From assembly GCA_963205195.1 (NCBI GenBank), contig CAUJHR010000005.1, forward strand, positions 1 through 56,448: a DNA stretch of 56,448 nucleotides. The letters run 5' to 3'. Under the pieces are notes generated by a model that saw nothing but the letters and a program-made list of their open reading frames with translations, had not been told where the DNA came from and searched no databases. Positions 9,252-19,324 of this stretch are shown here, piece after piece. This stretch comes from Pseudomonadota bacterium. Lineage in GTDB: Bacteria > Pseudomonadota > Alphaproteobacteria > Rickettsiales > SXRF01. Positions within the stretch are counted from its first letter, which is position 1, and each line of letters starts with the position of its first letter. The translations under genes were made by a program, and so were the position numbers.

Positions 9252-10640
9252 CTACCAGCCATTTGGCATATGCAATGGTGCAGCCTTAACCATATTGCGC
9301 CCGCCATGCTTGGCAGAGTAAAGAGCTTCATCAGCGCGCTTTATTAAATTCTCTGCACTATCGCCAGTGCTTATTAAATTAGAAATACCTATGCTTATTG
9401 TCAGATGTATAGTTTTATCAGGCCCAATGGTAAATGGTGTGTTTTCAACCATCTCGCGCATACGGTTTGCAGCTCCTAAAGAAGCATTAGGGTCAGTTTC
9501 GGGCATCAGAACCACGAACTCTTCACCGCCAAAACGTGCGGCAAGGTCGGTTGCGCGGGCAGCACGTGTAATTAATGTGGCAAGCTGTTTTAATACCATG
9601 TCACCAGCATCATGCCCATAAGTATCATTTACACTTTTGAAGTGATCCATATCCATTATCATAAGCGCAAATTTACGCTCATTTTTAAGTGACTGCTTTA
9701 CCATATTGCCTAGATGCGCGTTCAGGTAATGGCGGTTGTAAAGACCTGTAAGCCCATCAGTAAGTGCCATGGAAACGCTTTTCTGATATTGTGATTTAAG
9801 CGCATCCTGGTAGCGCTTACGGCGCAATTGTGTGCGTACACGAACTGCCATTTCATTTTTATCTACGGGGGCTGTAAGGTAATCATTTATACCCATCTCC
9901 AGCGCTTTTAACATTACATGATGCTCGTCTTCATCCACAAAAACCAATATTGGGACATTGCGGGTTTCTTCCTGGGTCTTTAAATGGGATGCCAAGCGCA
10001 AACCATCCATATCTGCAAGGAATGTGCTTATTATAATTACATCAAAAGCTCCCTCCTTAGCAACTGACAGTGCTTTTTCAGGGTCTTCTACCAGATGTGT
10101 TTCATATGTTTCATTAAGCTTGGAGAGTATCTGTTTTGATTGCACTGAATCATCATCAACCAACAGGACTTTTGCACCAGCAACATCAGCTATGAAGCTA
10201 TTTTCCTCATTCGTATCCACCCCCATCTGCATTCCCGTTGTGTCACGCAGGCGCAATTCATCAAGAAGTGTTTTTATTCTTATAAGAGATTTTACACGGG
10301 CAAACATCGCCGCATCATTTATTGGCTTGGTAATAAAATCATCCGCTCCGGCTTCAAGCCCCTTTAAACGGTCTGTTTTTTCCGAAAGTGCTGTTACCAT
10401 AACAACTGGAATGTGAGAAAGCTCAGGGTCTGCCTTTAAGCGCTGGCAGGTTTCAAAACCGTCCATACCCGGCATCATAACATCAAGCAATATAAGGTCT
10501 GGTTTATGAGCTTTTGCTTGTTCCAAGGCCTCAAAACCATCAGATGCGGTTATAACCTCATAATAATCACTGATAAGTTTGGCCTCTAACAGCTTCACAT
10601 TAGCGGCAACATCATCAACTACTAAAATCTGCGCTGTCAT
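9252..10640 (-). CDS. pleD: PleD-type response regulator diguanylate cyclase (REC-REC-GGDEF)
   Basis: The protein makes cyclic di-GMP when phosphorylated. It is 462 residues long. REC1 (about 3-120) has phospho-acceptor Asp53 in LLLDVMMPGMDG. REC2 (about 153-270) is an adaptor that lost the acceptor; the equivalent position is Ser in VIIISTFLADMDG. The GGDEF domain (about 295-455) has active site GGEEF (371-375) and the allosteric inhibitory site RATD (362-365) five residues upstream. This matches Caulobacter PleD in architecture. divK lies 6 bases upstream, so the two form a cell-cycle signalling operon. Confidence 0.95.
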   Translation of the reverse strand: MTAQILVVDDVAANVKLLEAKLISDYYEVITASDGFEALEQAKAHKPDLILLDVMMPGMDGFETCQRLKADPELSHIPVVMVTALSEKTDRLKGLEAGADDFITKPINDAAMFARVKSLIRIKTLLDELRLRDTTGMQMGVDTNEENSFIADVAGAKVLLVDDDSVQSKQILSKLNETYETHLVEDPEKALSVAKEGAFDVIIISTFLADMDGLRLASHLKTQEETRNVPILVFVDEDEHHVMLKALEMGINDYLTAPVDKNEMAVRVRTQLRRKRYQDALKSQYQKSVSMALTDGLTGLYNRHYLNAHLGNMVKQSLKNERKFALMIMDMDHFKSVNDTYGHDAGDMVLKQLATLITRAARATDLAARFGGEEFVVLMPETDPNASLGAANRMREMVENTPFTIGPDKTIHLTISIGISNLISTGDSAENLIKRADEALYSAKHGGRNMVKAAPLHMPNGW

Positions 10641-10646
10641 AAGCCG

Positions 10647-11027
10647 CTATAACATTTCCTCTTCGCCGAGGAACCTGCGAATAGTATTGAGGAATGGCAG
10701 AATAGAGATAGGTTTTGATATGTAAGCCTCACAACCTGCCGAGAGGATTTTCTCTTCATCATCTTTCATGGCAAAAGCTGTTACAGCAATAATAGGAATA
10801 TTTGCGATGCTTTCATCTGCCTTTAACCTGCGGGTTACATCAAGCCCGGAAATTTCAGGAAGCTGAATATCCATAAGTATCAGGTCCGGATGTTCCTGGC
10901 GGGTAAGCATTATAGCCTCAAGCCCATCTTTGGTTTCCAGAGTTTCATAGCCATGCGCGCTTAGCAAATCGCGGAACAATTTGAGATTCAGGTCGTTATC
11001 TTCGACGATCAATATTCTTTTTTTCAT
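10647..11027 (-). CDS. divK: DivK-type single-domain response regulator
   Basis: This is a stand-alone receiver domain. In Caulobacter, DivK controls the DivJ/PleC kinase-phosphatase pair and the CckA-CtrA relay. The sequence [22 protein letters not shown] has the acidic pair Glu9-Asp10. Acceptor Asp53 lies in [13 protein letters not shown], and the conserved Thr (VTAFAM) and Lys (YISKPI) are present. The ATG at 11027 matches family N-termini; an ATG at 11036 would add three residues. Neither start has a clear ribosome-binding site. It directly precedes pleD. Confidence 0.93.
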   Translation of the reverse strand: MKKRILIVEDNDLNLKLFRDLLSAHGYETLETKDGLEAIMLTRQEHPDLILMDIQLPEISGLDVTRRLKADESIANIPIIAVTAFAMKDDEEKILSAGCEAYISKPISILPFLNTIRRFLGEEEML

Positions 11028-11166
11028 AGCGCACATTTGGTGAAATGACTTCCAATAGATGATTTTTACACTGAAAGCCTTAATAAACCCCTAATTTGCA
11101 CGAATATTATAAAAAAAACGCTTAAATAGTAATTGGCAATACTTTTTTAATAAATTTACAAAGAAA

Positions 11167-11200
11167 ATGGCGCATCAGTGCAAACTGAATGCGCCATCAA
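11167..11200 (-). terminator. Intrinsic terminator of serC-serA
   Basis: The nine-base arms ATGGCGCAT (11167-11175) and ATGCGCCAT (11189-11197) form a GC-containing hairpin that can extend inwards with AGT/ACT. On the minus strand it comes about 20 bases after the serA stop and is followed by TTTTCTTTG. This is a good rho-independent terminator for serA transcription. Confidence 0.78.
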
Positions 11201-11215
11201 ACAATATATTTTTAA

Positions 11216-12790
11216 TTAGAATTCCAGCAATTTAGCCTGCTTTACGCTAGGGAGTTTATCAATTTCTGCTAATAGTTCCGGTGAGATTGACTGGTCAACT
11301 TCAACAAGTGCTATCGCTTCACTGCCAGCTTGATTGCGGCCCAGATGGAAATAAGCAATATTTATACCATGTTTTCCCAGCAAAGTACCTAGACTTCCGA
11401 TAAAACCAGGCTTGTCATCATTGTTCACATACAGGGTTTTTGCGCCCAATCCTGCTTCAAGTTTTATCCCATTGACTTCTACGATACGCGGCTTATCAGC
11501 AAACAAAGTTCCCGAAACTGTACGCGTGCGCTTTTCGGTTACGACTGTAATGCGGATAAGGGTTTGGTAATCACCTACTTTGTCATGGCTTGTAGAGCTG
11601 ACATCAATGCCGCGCTCAGTGGCTATAACCGGCGCATTTACCATATTAACGCCTTCAATTAGTGGTGAGAGTATACCTTTTAATGCAACGGCAGTAAGCG
11701 GCTTGGTATTCAACTTTCCTGCTTTTCCTTCGTAGTCGATCTTCACTTGTTTAAGACCATGCTCAGTAAGCTGCCCCGCAAAGCTTCCCAGTTGGTCAAC
11801 TAACTGTAAATAAGGCTTCAATTTTGCCGCATCTTCAGCAGACATTGAAGGTATATTAAGAGCATTGGTAACAGCCCCTGTAGTTAGGTAATCTGCCATC
11901 TGCTCGGCTACCTGCACTGCTACATTTTCTTGAGCTTCAGTGGTTGATGCACCTAGATGGGGAGTGCATATTACCTGTGGCATACCAAATAAAATATTGG
12001 TTTTTGCCGGTTCTTCTTCAAACACGTCAAATGCTGCGCCAGCCACCTGCCCGCTTTCAATAGCAGCTTTAATATCTGCTTCATTTACTAGCCCGCCGCG
12101 CGCGCAATTTACTATACGTACACCTTTTTTGCACTTAGCCAGCGAATCTTTATTGAGTATATTTTTTGTACCTTCGGTAAGAGGTGTGTGTAGTGTTATG
12201 AAATCAGAGCGTTTTAGAAGCTCATCCAGCTCAACTTTTTCTATATTCAGAGCTTCAGCGCGTTCTTTAGATAAGAACGGATCATAGGCAACTACACGCA
12301 TTTTAAGCCCCTGTGCCCGGTCAGCAACTATGGAGCCAATGTTACCCGCACCAATTAAACCAAGGGTTTTCCCTGCAAGCTCAACTCCCATAAAGCCGCT
12401 TTTTTCCCATTTTCCGGCATGTGTGGAAGCGTTGGCCTGAGGTATCTGGCGCGCAAGTGACATCATAAGAGAAATAGTATGCTCAGCAGTAGTTACCGAA
12501 TTGCCAAATGGCGTATTCATTACAACCACACCATTCGCAGTAGCCGCCGGTATGTCAACATTATCAACGCCAATCCCTGCTCGGCCAATTACTTTAAGCT
12601 TTTTTCCAGCCTTGATAAGAGCCGCAGTAGCCTTAGTTGCCGAGCGCACTGCCAACCCATCATAATCACCTATGATTTTCAGTATTTCTTCTGGTGCCAG
12701 CCCTGTTTTTACATCGACTTCAACACCGCGCTGCTTGAATACGTCAATGGCTTGTATAGATAATTTATCTGCAATTAGAACTTTAGGCAT
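11216..12790 (-). CDS. serA: D-3-phosphoglycerate dehydrogenase
   Basis: SerA catalyses the first committed step of serine synthesis, oxidising 3-phosphoglycerate with NAD+. At 524 residues it is the long type. A catalytic D-isomer 2-hydroxyacid dehydrogenase core has the NAD motif GLIGAGNIG (144-152) and the Arg/Glu/His residues within NCARGGLVNE, EEEP and TPHLGAST. The allosteric substrate-binding domain follows (about 315-450), and a C-terminal ACT domain (about 452-524) is probably the serine sensor. It follows serC by 55 bases; together they form a serine module. Confidence 0.97.
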   Translation of the reverse strand: MPKVLIADKLSIQAIDVFKQRGVEVDVKTGLAPEEILKIIGDYDGLAVRSATKATAALIKAGKKLKVIGRAGIGVDNVDIPAATANGVVVMNTPFGNSVTTAEHTISLMMSLARQIPQANASTHAGKWEKSGFMGVELAGKTLGLIGAGNIGSIVADRAQGLKMRVVAYDPFLSKERAEALNIEKVELDELLKRSDFITLHTPLTEGTKNILNKDSLAKCKKGVRIVNCARGGLVNEADIKAAIESGQVAGAAFDVFEEEPAKTNILFGMPQVICTPHLGASTTEAQENVAVQVAEQMADYLTTGAVTNALNIPSMSAEDAAKLKPYLQLVDQLGSFAGQLTEHGLKQVKIDYEGKAGKLNTKPLTAVALKGILSPLIEGVNMVNAPVIATERGIDVSSTSHDKVGDYQTLIRITVVTEKRTRTVSGTLFADKPRIVEVNGIKLEAGLGAKTLYVNNDDKPGFIGSLGTLLGKHGINIAYFHLGRNQAGSEAIALVEVDQSISPELLAEIDKLPSVKQAKLLEF

Positions 12791-12845
12791 AGGAATTCTC
12801 CTTACTTTTTATTGGGGAAAATGGTTGATAAAAATAGTATTAGTA

Positions 12846-14009
12846 TTAAGCCGCTTTTGCCTCGCTGTTTTTCACCTCAGCATAAGCCCAATCCAGCCAT
12901 GGAAGCAACGCTTCTATATTTGATTTTTCAACAGTAGCGCCACCCCATATACGCAGCCCGGCTGGAGCGTCACGATATGCACCAATGTCATAAGCCACCC
13001 CTTCTTTCTCAAGTATAGATGCTATCTTTTTAGCAGCTTCAGCCTGCGCCTCCGGGGTTAAGCCAGTAAACCACGGGTCGATTATTTTAAGGCATATTGA
13101 GGTACATGAGCGGGTTTTATCGTCTTCAGCGAGGAAAGCAGACCAGCCTGATTTGGAAACCCATGCAGCTATTGCGGCAAGATTTGCTTCAGAGCGCTTA
13201 ATAAGGCCAGAAATTCCGCCCACTGATTCGCTCCATTTAAGCCCGTCCAGCGCGTCTTCAACACAGAGCATGGAAGGAGTGTTGATGGTTTCACCCTTGA
13301 AAATCCCTTCGATCAGTTTTCCACCTTTGCTCATCTGGAAAATTTTAGGCAGCGGCCAGGCAGGAGCATAGCTTTGCAGCCGTTCAACTGCACGCGGGGA
13401 AAGCGCAATCATTCCATGTGCCGCTTCGCCACCCAGCACTTTCTGCCATGACCATGTTACAACATCAAGTTTGTCCCACGGCATATCCATTGCAAATACT
13501 GCAGAGGTCGCATCGCAAATAGCAAGTCCTTCGCGGTTCGCTGGTATCCAATCACCATTTGGCACACGCACGCCAGAGGTTGTACCATTCCATGTGAACA
13601 CTACGTCACGCTTCCAGTCAGCTTTACTTAAATCCGGTAACCTGCCGTAATCAGCTTTATATATATTAAGGTCAGTTAGTTTTAGCTGGTTCTTGCAATC
13701 AGCACCCCAGCCGGAACCAAAGCTTTCCCATGCCAGCACATCAACTCCGCGCGCGCCCAGTAATGACCATAGAGCCATCTCAATCGCCCCGGTATCAGAG
13801 GCAGGAACAATACCCAGCAAATAATTATCCGGCATGCCCAAGATCTTTTTGCTGCGGTCTATTACTTCAGCAAGCTTGTTTTTTCCAAGTTTTCCGCGAT
13901 GTGAACGGCCAAGCACAGCATCTTTCAGGGCATCAAGTGACCAGCCGGGACGCTTAGCGCAAGGACCGGAGGAAAAACAAGGGTTTTGGGGCTTTACAGA
14001 AGGTTTCAT
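12846..14009 (-). CDS. serC: Phosphoserine aminotransferase
   Basis: SerC is a PLP enzyme that converts 3-phosphohydroxypyruvate plus glutamate to phosphoserine. Sequence features such as [23 protein letters not shown] and the PLP-lysine region [14 protein letters not shown] match the alphaproteobacterial and Methanosarcina-type family. I chose the ATG at 14009 (387 aa), which has GAGGAA seven bases upstream. An in-frame ATG at 14054 lies upstream and adds 15 unconserved residues. serA follows. I see no serB nearby. Confidence 0.95.
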   Translation of the reverse strand: MKPSVKPQNPCFSSGPCAKRPGWSLDALKDAVLGRSHRGKLGKNKLAEVIDRSKKILGMPDNYLLGIVPASDTGAIEMALWSLLGARGVDVLAWESFGSGWGADCKNQLKLTDLNIYKADYGRLPDLSKADWKRDVVFTWNGTTSGVRVPNGDWIPANREGLAICDATSAVFAMDMPWDKLDVVTWSWQKVLGGEAAHGMIALSPRAVERLQSYAPAWPLPKIFQMSKGGKLIEGIFKGETINTPSMLCVEDALDGLKWSESVGGISGLIKRSEANLAAIAAWVSKSGWSAFLAEDDKTRSCTSICLKIIDPWFTGLTPEAQAEAAKKIASILEKEGVAYDIGAYRDAPAGLRIWGGATVEKSNIEALLPWLDWAYAEVKNSEAKAA

Positions 14010-14057
14010 GGGTGTTTCCTCAAGATATTTTGGATGCGCTATATCTAGCGACATTTT

Positions 14058-14804
14058 TTACGGCTGGCAAAGGGTTTTTACAGCCTCGCACAGCATATTT
14101 AACTGTGCTGGCTCAGATAGGCGATGGTTGCCACCTTTAATAAGGGTAAGAGCAGCATTTCTTGAGGATATTCTTTGCAAAATACGTGTTGAGAACTCCC
14201 ATGGAACATCTTCGTCGTCAGTACCGTGCAGAAGGCGCACAGGTATATCAAGATTTATGTTGTTATCCAGAAGCAGGTGGTTGCGTGCTTCCTCAATTAA
14301 ATTAAGCATAATGGGATAAGGCTCTTCCCCGTAGCATGAAGGAGCATAATAGACACCATTTTTTTGCAATTCCTTCTGCTGGGTAACGTTTAATTTTTCC
14401 CATATAAGTTTTTCCGTAAAATCCGGCGCACTGGCAATTCCTACAAGCCCCCCTATTTTTCCCGGCATTTCCCTGGCACATAGCATGGATATCCATGCCC
14501 CCATACTCGATCCTGCAAATATATATTTATCCGCATTAATTTTGTTTATTACAGCCAAGGCGTCTTTTTTCCATTGCCCTATAGTACCATTTTTAAATTC
14601 TCCTGAAGATTGCCCATGCCCTGTATAGTCAAAGCGCACAAACATCTGCCCCTCTTCTATACAATATTTTTCAAGTGTTACGGCTTTTGTCCCAGTCATA
14701 TCAGATTTAAAGCCGCCAAAAAAAACGACGCATGGGAGTTTTCCATTGTTTAATACATATGCTATACGATTATTATTTCTTGATTCAAGAAAAGAGGGTT
14801 GCAT
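14058..14804 (-). CDS. Alpha/beta hydrolase (carboxylesterase / thioesterase-like)
   Basis: This 248-residue alpha/beta hydrolase has nucleophile Ser100 in the elbow AGSSMGAW, an acid residue in the strand HGTDDEDVPWE, and the catalytic His in KGGNHRLSEP. The oxyanion-side motif FFGGFKSDMTGTKA and FDYTGHGQSSGEF resemble the ABHD10-like group common in alphaproteobacteria. The physiological substrate is unknown. It is upstream of serC with a 48-base gap and divergent from the glycosyltransferase gene, so it may share transcription with serC-serA. Confidence 0.85.
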   Translation of the reverse strand: MQPSFLESRNNNRIAYVLNNGKLPCVVFFGGFKSDMTGTKAVTLEKYCIEEGQMFVRFDYTGHGQSSGEFKNGTIGQWKKDALAVINKINADKYIFAGSSMGAWISMLCAREMPGKIGGLVGIASAPDFTEKLIWEKLNVTQQKELQKNGVYYAPSCYGEEPYPIMLNLIEEARNHLLLDNNINLDIPVRLLHGTDDEDVPWEFSTRILQRISSRNAALTLIKGGNHRLSEPAQLNMLCEAVKTLCQP

Positions 14805-14866
14805 AAATTCTTATTTCTATGTTTGTATGCTGTTGTAGAATTACTTAAATCCTAATAAACAAAACT

Positions 14867-16003
14867 ATGAATTACAAGCCACCGGTTATATTACAGGTTT
14901 TACCAGAATTGCGTAGCGGCGGTGTTGAACGCGGAACGGTAGAAATTGCGCGTGCAATAGTGCAGGCTGGTGGAAAATCTCTGGTGGCTTCAAGTGGCGG
15001 CCCAATGGTTAACCAGCTGCAAAAAGTTGGCGCTGAACACATAACTTTACCACTTGCCACAAAAAACCCTATAACTATTTGGATAAATTCACTGCGCCTT
15101 GCCCGTTTAATCCGCAAATACAATGTTGATATAATCCATGCCCGCTCCCGCGCACCGGCATGGAGTGCATGGTTTGCAGCGCAAAAAACTGGTTGCCATT
15201 TCATAACTACTTTTCATGGTACTTACGGCCTTAAAAATAAATACAAAAAACAATATAACAGTATCATGACACGCGGCGAACGGGTCATCGCCATTTCACA
15301 TTTCATCGCCAACCATATACTGGAAAATTATGAGATAGACCCACAGAAATTGCGTATCATACACCGTGGCGTTGACCTGAACCTGTTTAATCCGAACAGG
15401 CACTCTACCCAGCACATGATAGAACTGTCAAAAGAATGGCGCTTGCCTGAGGAATATCCGCTAATCCTGTTTCCCGGCAGGTTTGCACGCTGGAAGGGGC
15501 AGGAAGTTTTTATTAAAGCGCTGGCAAGGCTTCCGCACCGTAATTTTTTTGCGGTATTGCTGGGCGATGATAAAGGACATGAAACATACCGGCAGGAAAT
15601 TGAGAAACTGATAATTGACCTTGGGCTTTCCGGCCATGTACGCATTGCCAACCATACCCATTACATTACAGAAGCCTATATGCTTTCCAAGCTGGTAGTT
15701 GCAACATCTGTGCAGCCTGAAGCTTTTGGCAGGGTAGTGCTGGAAGCACAGGCCATGGGAAAACCGGTTATAACTACCAACCATGGTGGCCCGCAGGAAA
15801 CAGTTATCGATAAGGAAACAGGCCTCCTTATTGAGCCAAATGATGTTGATGCGTTATCCACCGCAATTAACGAAGTGCTTTCCATGCCGCTTGACCTGCA
15901 ACAACAGGTTGAGCGTGATTCAATAGCGAATGCACAGCTATTTTCATTGGAAAAAATGTGTGAGCAAACTATACGGGTATATCTTGAAGTGCTGCAAGAC
16001 TAG
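14867..16003 (+). CDS. Family 4 glycosyltransferase
   Basis: This 378-residue GT-B fold enzyme has an N-terminal acceptor domain with ELRSGGVERGTVEIARA and a C-terminal nucleotide-sugar domain. The retaining-GT4 signature PEAFGRVVLEAQAMGKPVI is followed by TNHGGPQETV and TGLLIEPND. Such enzymes build lipopolysaccharide or exopolysaccharide. The acceptor cannot be deduced. It is divergent from the hydrolase gene and is followed 26 bases later by a secreted orphan. Confidence 0.9.
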   Translation: MNYKPPVILQVLPELRSGGVERGTVEIARAIVQAGGKSLVASSGGPMVNQLQKVGAEHITLPLATKNPITIWINSLRLARLIRKYNVDIIHARSRAPAWSAWFAAQKTGCHFITTFHGTYGLKNKYKKQYNSIMTRGERVIAISHFIANHILENYEIDPQKLRIIHRGVDLNLFNPNRHSTQHMIELSKEWRLPEEYPLILFPGRFARWKGQEVFIKALARLPHRNFFAVLLGDDKGHETYRQEIEKLIIDLGLSGHVRIANHTHYITEAYMLSKLVVATSVQPEAFGRVVLEAQAMGKPVITTNHGGPQETVIDKETGLLIEPNDVDALSTAINEVLSMPLDLQQQVERDSIANAQLFSLEKMCEQTIRVYLEVLQD

Positions 16004-16029
16004 CATGTAAATATAAATTATGGAAAAGC

Positions 16030-16482
16030 ATGAAGTTTATTAGATTAACTATCAGCCTTATATTTATTCCGGTTTCATGCTTTGCTGAAGATTCGGTTAT
16101 TGGTAATTTTACTAAAAGTATTTCCAATGTATATACAACCTCCAAATCATGTGAAAACAGCATAGGGCCTGGCCCTAAAGAATATATGGAATCTATAAAT
16201 GATTATTATGCGAGTCTTTACCCAAATGGGACATCTTATTGGATAATTCCCCAGAATGACCGCATTATAAGTAATCGTGAAGCATGTATTATAATGATGC
16301 GTAACAGCCTGTATAATTATAAGAACGCAAGCAAGGAATATATTGAATATTACCCAAAACGTAAGCGCCCGCCAAGGTTCATACTTTACCCTTGGGATAA
16401 AATGTATATAGAGCAGGAGCCAATACCACAGGTGCGCCCTGCCGTTCCAGCTGGAAAATCGACTACCCGTCAGAAATTCTAA
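16030..16482 (+). CDS. Secreted protein of unknown function
   Basis: This 150-residue protein has a signal peptide (MKFIRLTISLIFIPVSCFA, cleavage likely before EDSVIG). The mature part contains two cysteines (KSCENSIG and EACIIMM) that may form a disulfide, a Tyr-rich middle, and a basic Pro-rich C-terminal segment (KRKRPPRF). I do not recognise the family. It follows the glycosyltransferase gene by 26 bases on the same strand and converges with nadA. Confidence 0.7.
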   Translation: MKFIRLTISLIFIPVSCFAEDSVIGNFTKSISNVYTTSKSCENSIGPGPKEYMESINDYYASLYPNGTSYWIIPQNDRIISNREACIIMMRNSLYNYKNASKEYIEYYPKRKRPPRFILYPWDKMYIEQEPIPQVRPAVPAGKSTTRQKF

Positions 16483-16495
16483 TTTTATTAAGTTT

Positions 16496-17467
16496 TTATT
16501 TTATTGGCTTGCTCATTTCCAGCATGCGCTCAAGCGGTTTTTTTGCGCGTTCTATCAAATCGGCGGGTAATTCCAGTGACGGAAAACGGTGCAACATACA
16601 ATTATATATTTTTTCCAAACTGTTCAGCTTCATATATGGGCATTCATTACAGGAAATACACGCTCCAGCCGTTTCATTGCTTACACTGGGAACATCATAA
16701 AAGATGCTTCCCGGTGATAGTTTTTTCATTTGGTGCAAGATCCCCATTTCAGTAAGAACTATAAAGCTTTGCCCCGGCCTTTCCTGCGTATAACGTAACA
16801 GTGATGAGGTTGAGCCTATATGCCCGGCGTAACGCAATAATGTCTCCGGACATTCAGGATGGGCAATTATATGCGCCTCTGGGTGGCGGGTTTTCAGTTT
16901 TATAAGTTCCTGCTCGGAAAAGCGCTCATGCACCATGCAGGTGCCATTCCATAGCACCATATTACGTCCGGTTTTTTTATTAAGGTAAGCACCTAAATAT
17001 TTATCCGGAGCAAATATGATCTTCTGCTCTTTTGGAAGCTGGTTTATTATCATTTCGGCATTACTAGAGGTTACTATAATATCAGACAAAGCCTTTATTT
17101 CTGCTGAGCAGTTAATATAGGTTATCACCATATGGTCAGGATGTTGCGCTTTAAAGGCCGCAAATTCTTTAGGCGGGCAGGAATCCTCCAGTGAACATCC
17201 AGCCTTCATATCAGGTATTAAAACCAGCTTATCCGGATTTAATATTTTTGCACCTTCCGCCATGAATTTAACACCGCAGAAAACTATCACATCAGCATTA
17301 GTCGCAGCGGCCTTGCGAGCAAGATCCAATGAATCACCAACAAAATCAGCAAGCTCCTGAATCTCATCTTCCTGGTAATAATGCGCGAGTATCACTGCAT
17401 TCATTTCTTTGCGAAGACGGTTTATTTCCGCTTCAAAATCCATATGTTTACCAGGTAAGTTTTCCAT
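16496..17467 (-). CDS. nadA: Quinolinate synthase A
   Basis: NadA condenses iminoaspartate with dihydroxyacetone phosphate to quinolinate in de novo NAD synthesis, using a [4Fe-4S] cluster. The 323-residue protein has cluster ligands Cys91 ([10 protein letters not shown]), Cys177 (NGTCMVHE) and Cys276 ([10 protein letters not shown]), plus the motifs [10 protein letters not shown] and HPECPE. No nadB or nadC is in the window, so the rest of the pathway must lie elsewhere. gpsA is 30 bases upstream in the same direction. Confidence 0.96.
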   Translation of the reverse strand: MENLPGKHMDFEAEINRLRKEMNAVILAHYYQEDEIQELADFVGDSLDLARKAAATNADVIVFCGVKFMAEGAKILNPDKLVLIPDMKAGCSLEDSCPPKEFAAFKAQHPDHMVITYINCSAEIKALSDIIVTSSNAEMIINQLPKEQKIIFAPDKYLGAYLNKKTGRNMVLWNGTCMVHERFSEQELIKLKTRHPEAHIIAHPECPETLLRYAGHIGSTSSLLRYTQERPGQSFIVLTEMGILHQMKKLSPGSIFYDVPSVSNETAGACISCNECPYMKLNSLEKIYNCMLHRFPSLELPADLIERAKKPLERMLEMSKPIK

Positions 17468-17497
17468 AGCCGTATTATAGCGTAATTTAATATATTT

Positions 17498-18502
17498 TTA
17501 AATAGTTTCGCTCACAAATGGGCGCTCAAGCAGCGCTCCTATAACCTGGTCAACCGGGGCATTATCATGGATAATACTGCAAACCGCCTCACATATAGGC
17601 ATTGATACATTAAATTTCTTAGCCAGCTTACATATTGATTCCGAAGAAATAACACCCTCAAGGGCGGTACGCCCCCTGCTTGTAAGCAGTTCATCCTTGG
17701 CTTTTCCTTGCCCTATAGCCATACCAAACGACATATTGCGTGATTTTGGGCTGCCACATGTAAGGATTAGATCACCAAGTCCAGAAAGCCCCATTAAGGT
17801 TTCATACTTACCGCCATTTGCCAATGTAAATCGGCTCATTTCAGCAAAGCCACGGGTAACGAGTGCAGCCCTTGCATTTTCACCAAGATTTTTCCCCATT
17901 GCGATACCGCATGCTATTGCAATAACATTTTTTACAACCCCGCCTATTTGCGTACCTATTATATCATGCGTCATGTATGGGCGGAATAGGCGGCCTCCGA
18001 TTGCATACATAAGAGTATCCCAAAGTTCTGTTTCAGCACATGCTATAGTTGTAGCCGTTGGCTGACCTTTTGCGGCCTCATCAGCAAAATTCGGCCCAGA
18101 AATTATAGCAACAGGATTATGAGGAAGGATTGATTTTACAACCTCGCTCATGAACATAAGGCTTCCACGCTCAATACCCTTGCTGGCTATAAGTATTATA
18201 ACATCAGGAGGCAACATATCAGAAATAGAGATGCACATTGCCCGCAAGCAGTATGATGGCATTGCAAGTATTACCACATCACTGCGGCATACATCCCTGA
18301 ATTGATCTGTAACCAGGATATTAGGGTCTATAAAGACATTGGGAAGGTAAATATCGTTGGTGCGCTTTTGGTTAGCTGAGGCAATAACATTATTATTGCG
18401 AGTGCCAAGAGTCACCTGGCTACCGGCACGGTTAGCAATGATGCTTAAAGCCGTACCCCAAGCACCACCGCCAATTATGCCTACACGATAGTTGTTTTGC
18501 AT
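17498..18502 (-). CDS. gpsA: Glycerol-3-phosphate dehydrogenase [NAD(P)+]
   Basis: GpsA reduces dihydroxyacetone phosphate to sn-glycerol 3-phosphate for phospholipid synthesis. The 334-residue protein has the N-terminal dinucleotide-binding motif VGIIGGGAWGTAL, the conserved IASKGIE (Lys108), and the catalytic-lysine segment GGVVKNVIAIACG in the C-terminal helical domain. The start MQNNYRVGII fits the family. It lies between nadA and the virB9 gene. Confidence 0.96.
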   Translation of the reverse strand: MQNNYRVGIIGGGAWGTALSIIANRAGSQVTLGTRNNNVIASANQKRTNDIYLPNVFIDPNILVTDQFRDVCRSDVVILAMPSYCLRAMCISISDMLPPDVIILIASKGIERGSLMFMSEVVKSILPHNPVAIISGPNFADEAAKGQPTATTIACAETELWDTLMYAIGGRLFRPYMTHDIIGTQIGGVVKNVIAIACGIAMGKNLGENARAALVTRGFAEMSRFTLANGGKYETLMGLSGLGDLILTCGSPKSRNMSFGMAIGQGKAKDELLTSRGRTALEGVISSESICKLAKKFNVSMPICEAVCSIIHDNAPVDQVIGALLERPFVSETI

Positions 18503-18529
18503 TTAAAAGCTGTCTTCACTGACTATCTG

Positions 18530-19312
18530 CTATTTACGCTGGTCTCTGGTTTCAGCCAATTTTTTCTCGTTAAATACACAGACTACATCTCCACCATGGC
18601 GAAGTGTAAGCCTCGCTGCAACCCGCTCTACCACTATATAGTCACCACGGGTGCGGTAATTGATAACATTTTCATTGTTATCGTTATCAACCCAGAAAAA
18701 TGCTGGAACGTCAGTATTTTTATTCGGGAATTGGAAGTAGGTGAACTCACCATCGTCAAATATACGCAGTGGCGCAACAGCATCGCTTCCAGAAATAGTG
18801 TAGTTAAAGTTATACTTTGATTTATCTGCTTCATTATCAGGGTCTGGAACAGAATCAAGGGCGTTGCGTCCTAAATTTTCAGCTTTATCATTATAGATAA
18901 AACGCATGATAAATACCATGTTGGAATCATTTATATCAGATGCTTCACGGGCATGAAGTTCAAACAGATAAACCCTTTTATTGGTAAGCACTGTCATATT
19001 AGTTGTCGCATCTTGCTCAATAGGTTTAAGGAACAAGCGGTTACCCGATGGATTTATCATCCATGCGCTGGAATCCCCCATTGAAATGGTGCGTATTTCT
19101 TCATCTTTTTCAAATTCTATCGCAGATTGGTAGCGATAATGCCCATCCATTTTATAAACTTGATCGGGCTGATATGAAATAACATGGACGCGGTGATCAA
19201 CCGGCAATGAGCGTGAATCACTAGCTGCATAAGCTATGCTTCCAGATAGGCCTATCAGTGATAGCACAAGGGAAACTGCCAGTGTTTTAACATCTATATT
19301 CAAATATTTCAT
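18530..19312 (-). CDS. virB9: VirB9/TrbG-type type IV secretion outer-membrane complex protein
   Basis: VirB9 lines the outer-membrane core complex with VirB7 and VirB10. The 260-residue protein has a signal peptide (cleavage near SIAYA-ASD), an N-terminal beta domain (about 40-150) and a C-terminal VirB9 domain. The recognisable signature is VPAFFWVDNDNNENVINYRTRGDYIVVERVA split over residues of about 205-235, then ARLTLRHGGDVVCVFNE. It lies 12 bases after virB8. No virB10, virB11, virD4, virB4 or virB6 gene is present in the window, so the pair is an isolated part of the system. Confidence 0.85.
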   Translation of the reverse strand: MKYLNIDVKTLAVSLVLSLIGLSGSIAYAASDSRSLPVDHRVHVISYQPDQVYKMDGHYRYQSAIEFEKDEEIRTISMGDSSAWMINPSGNRLFLKPIEQDATTNMTVLTNKRVYLFELHAREASDINDSNMVFIMRFIYNDKAENLGRNALDSVPDPDNEADKSKYNFNYTISGSDAVAPLRIFDDGEFTYFQFPNKNTDVPAFFWVDNDNNENVINYRTRGDYIVVERVAARLTLRHGGDVVCVFNEKKLAETRDQRK

Positions 19313-19324
19313 ATAAAATATGCC

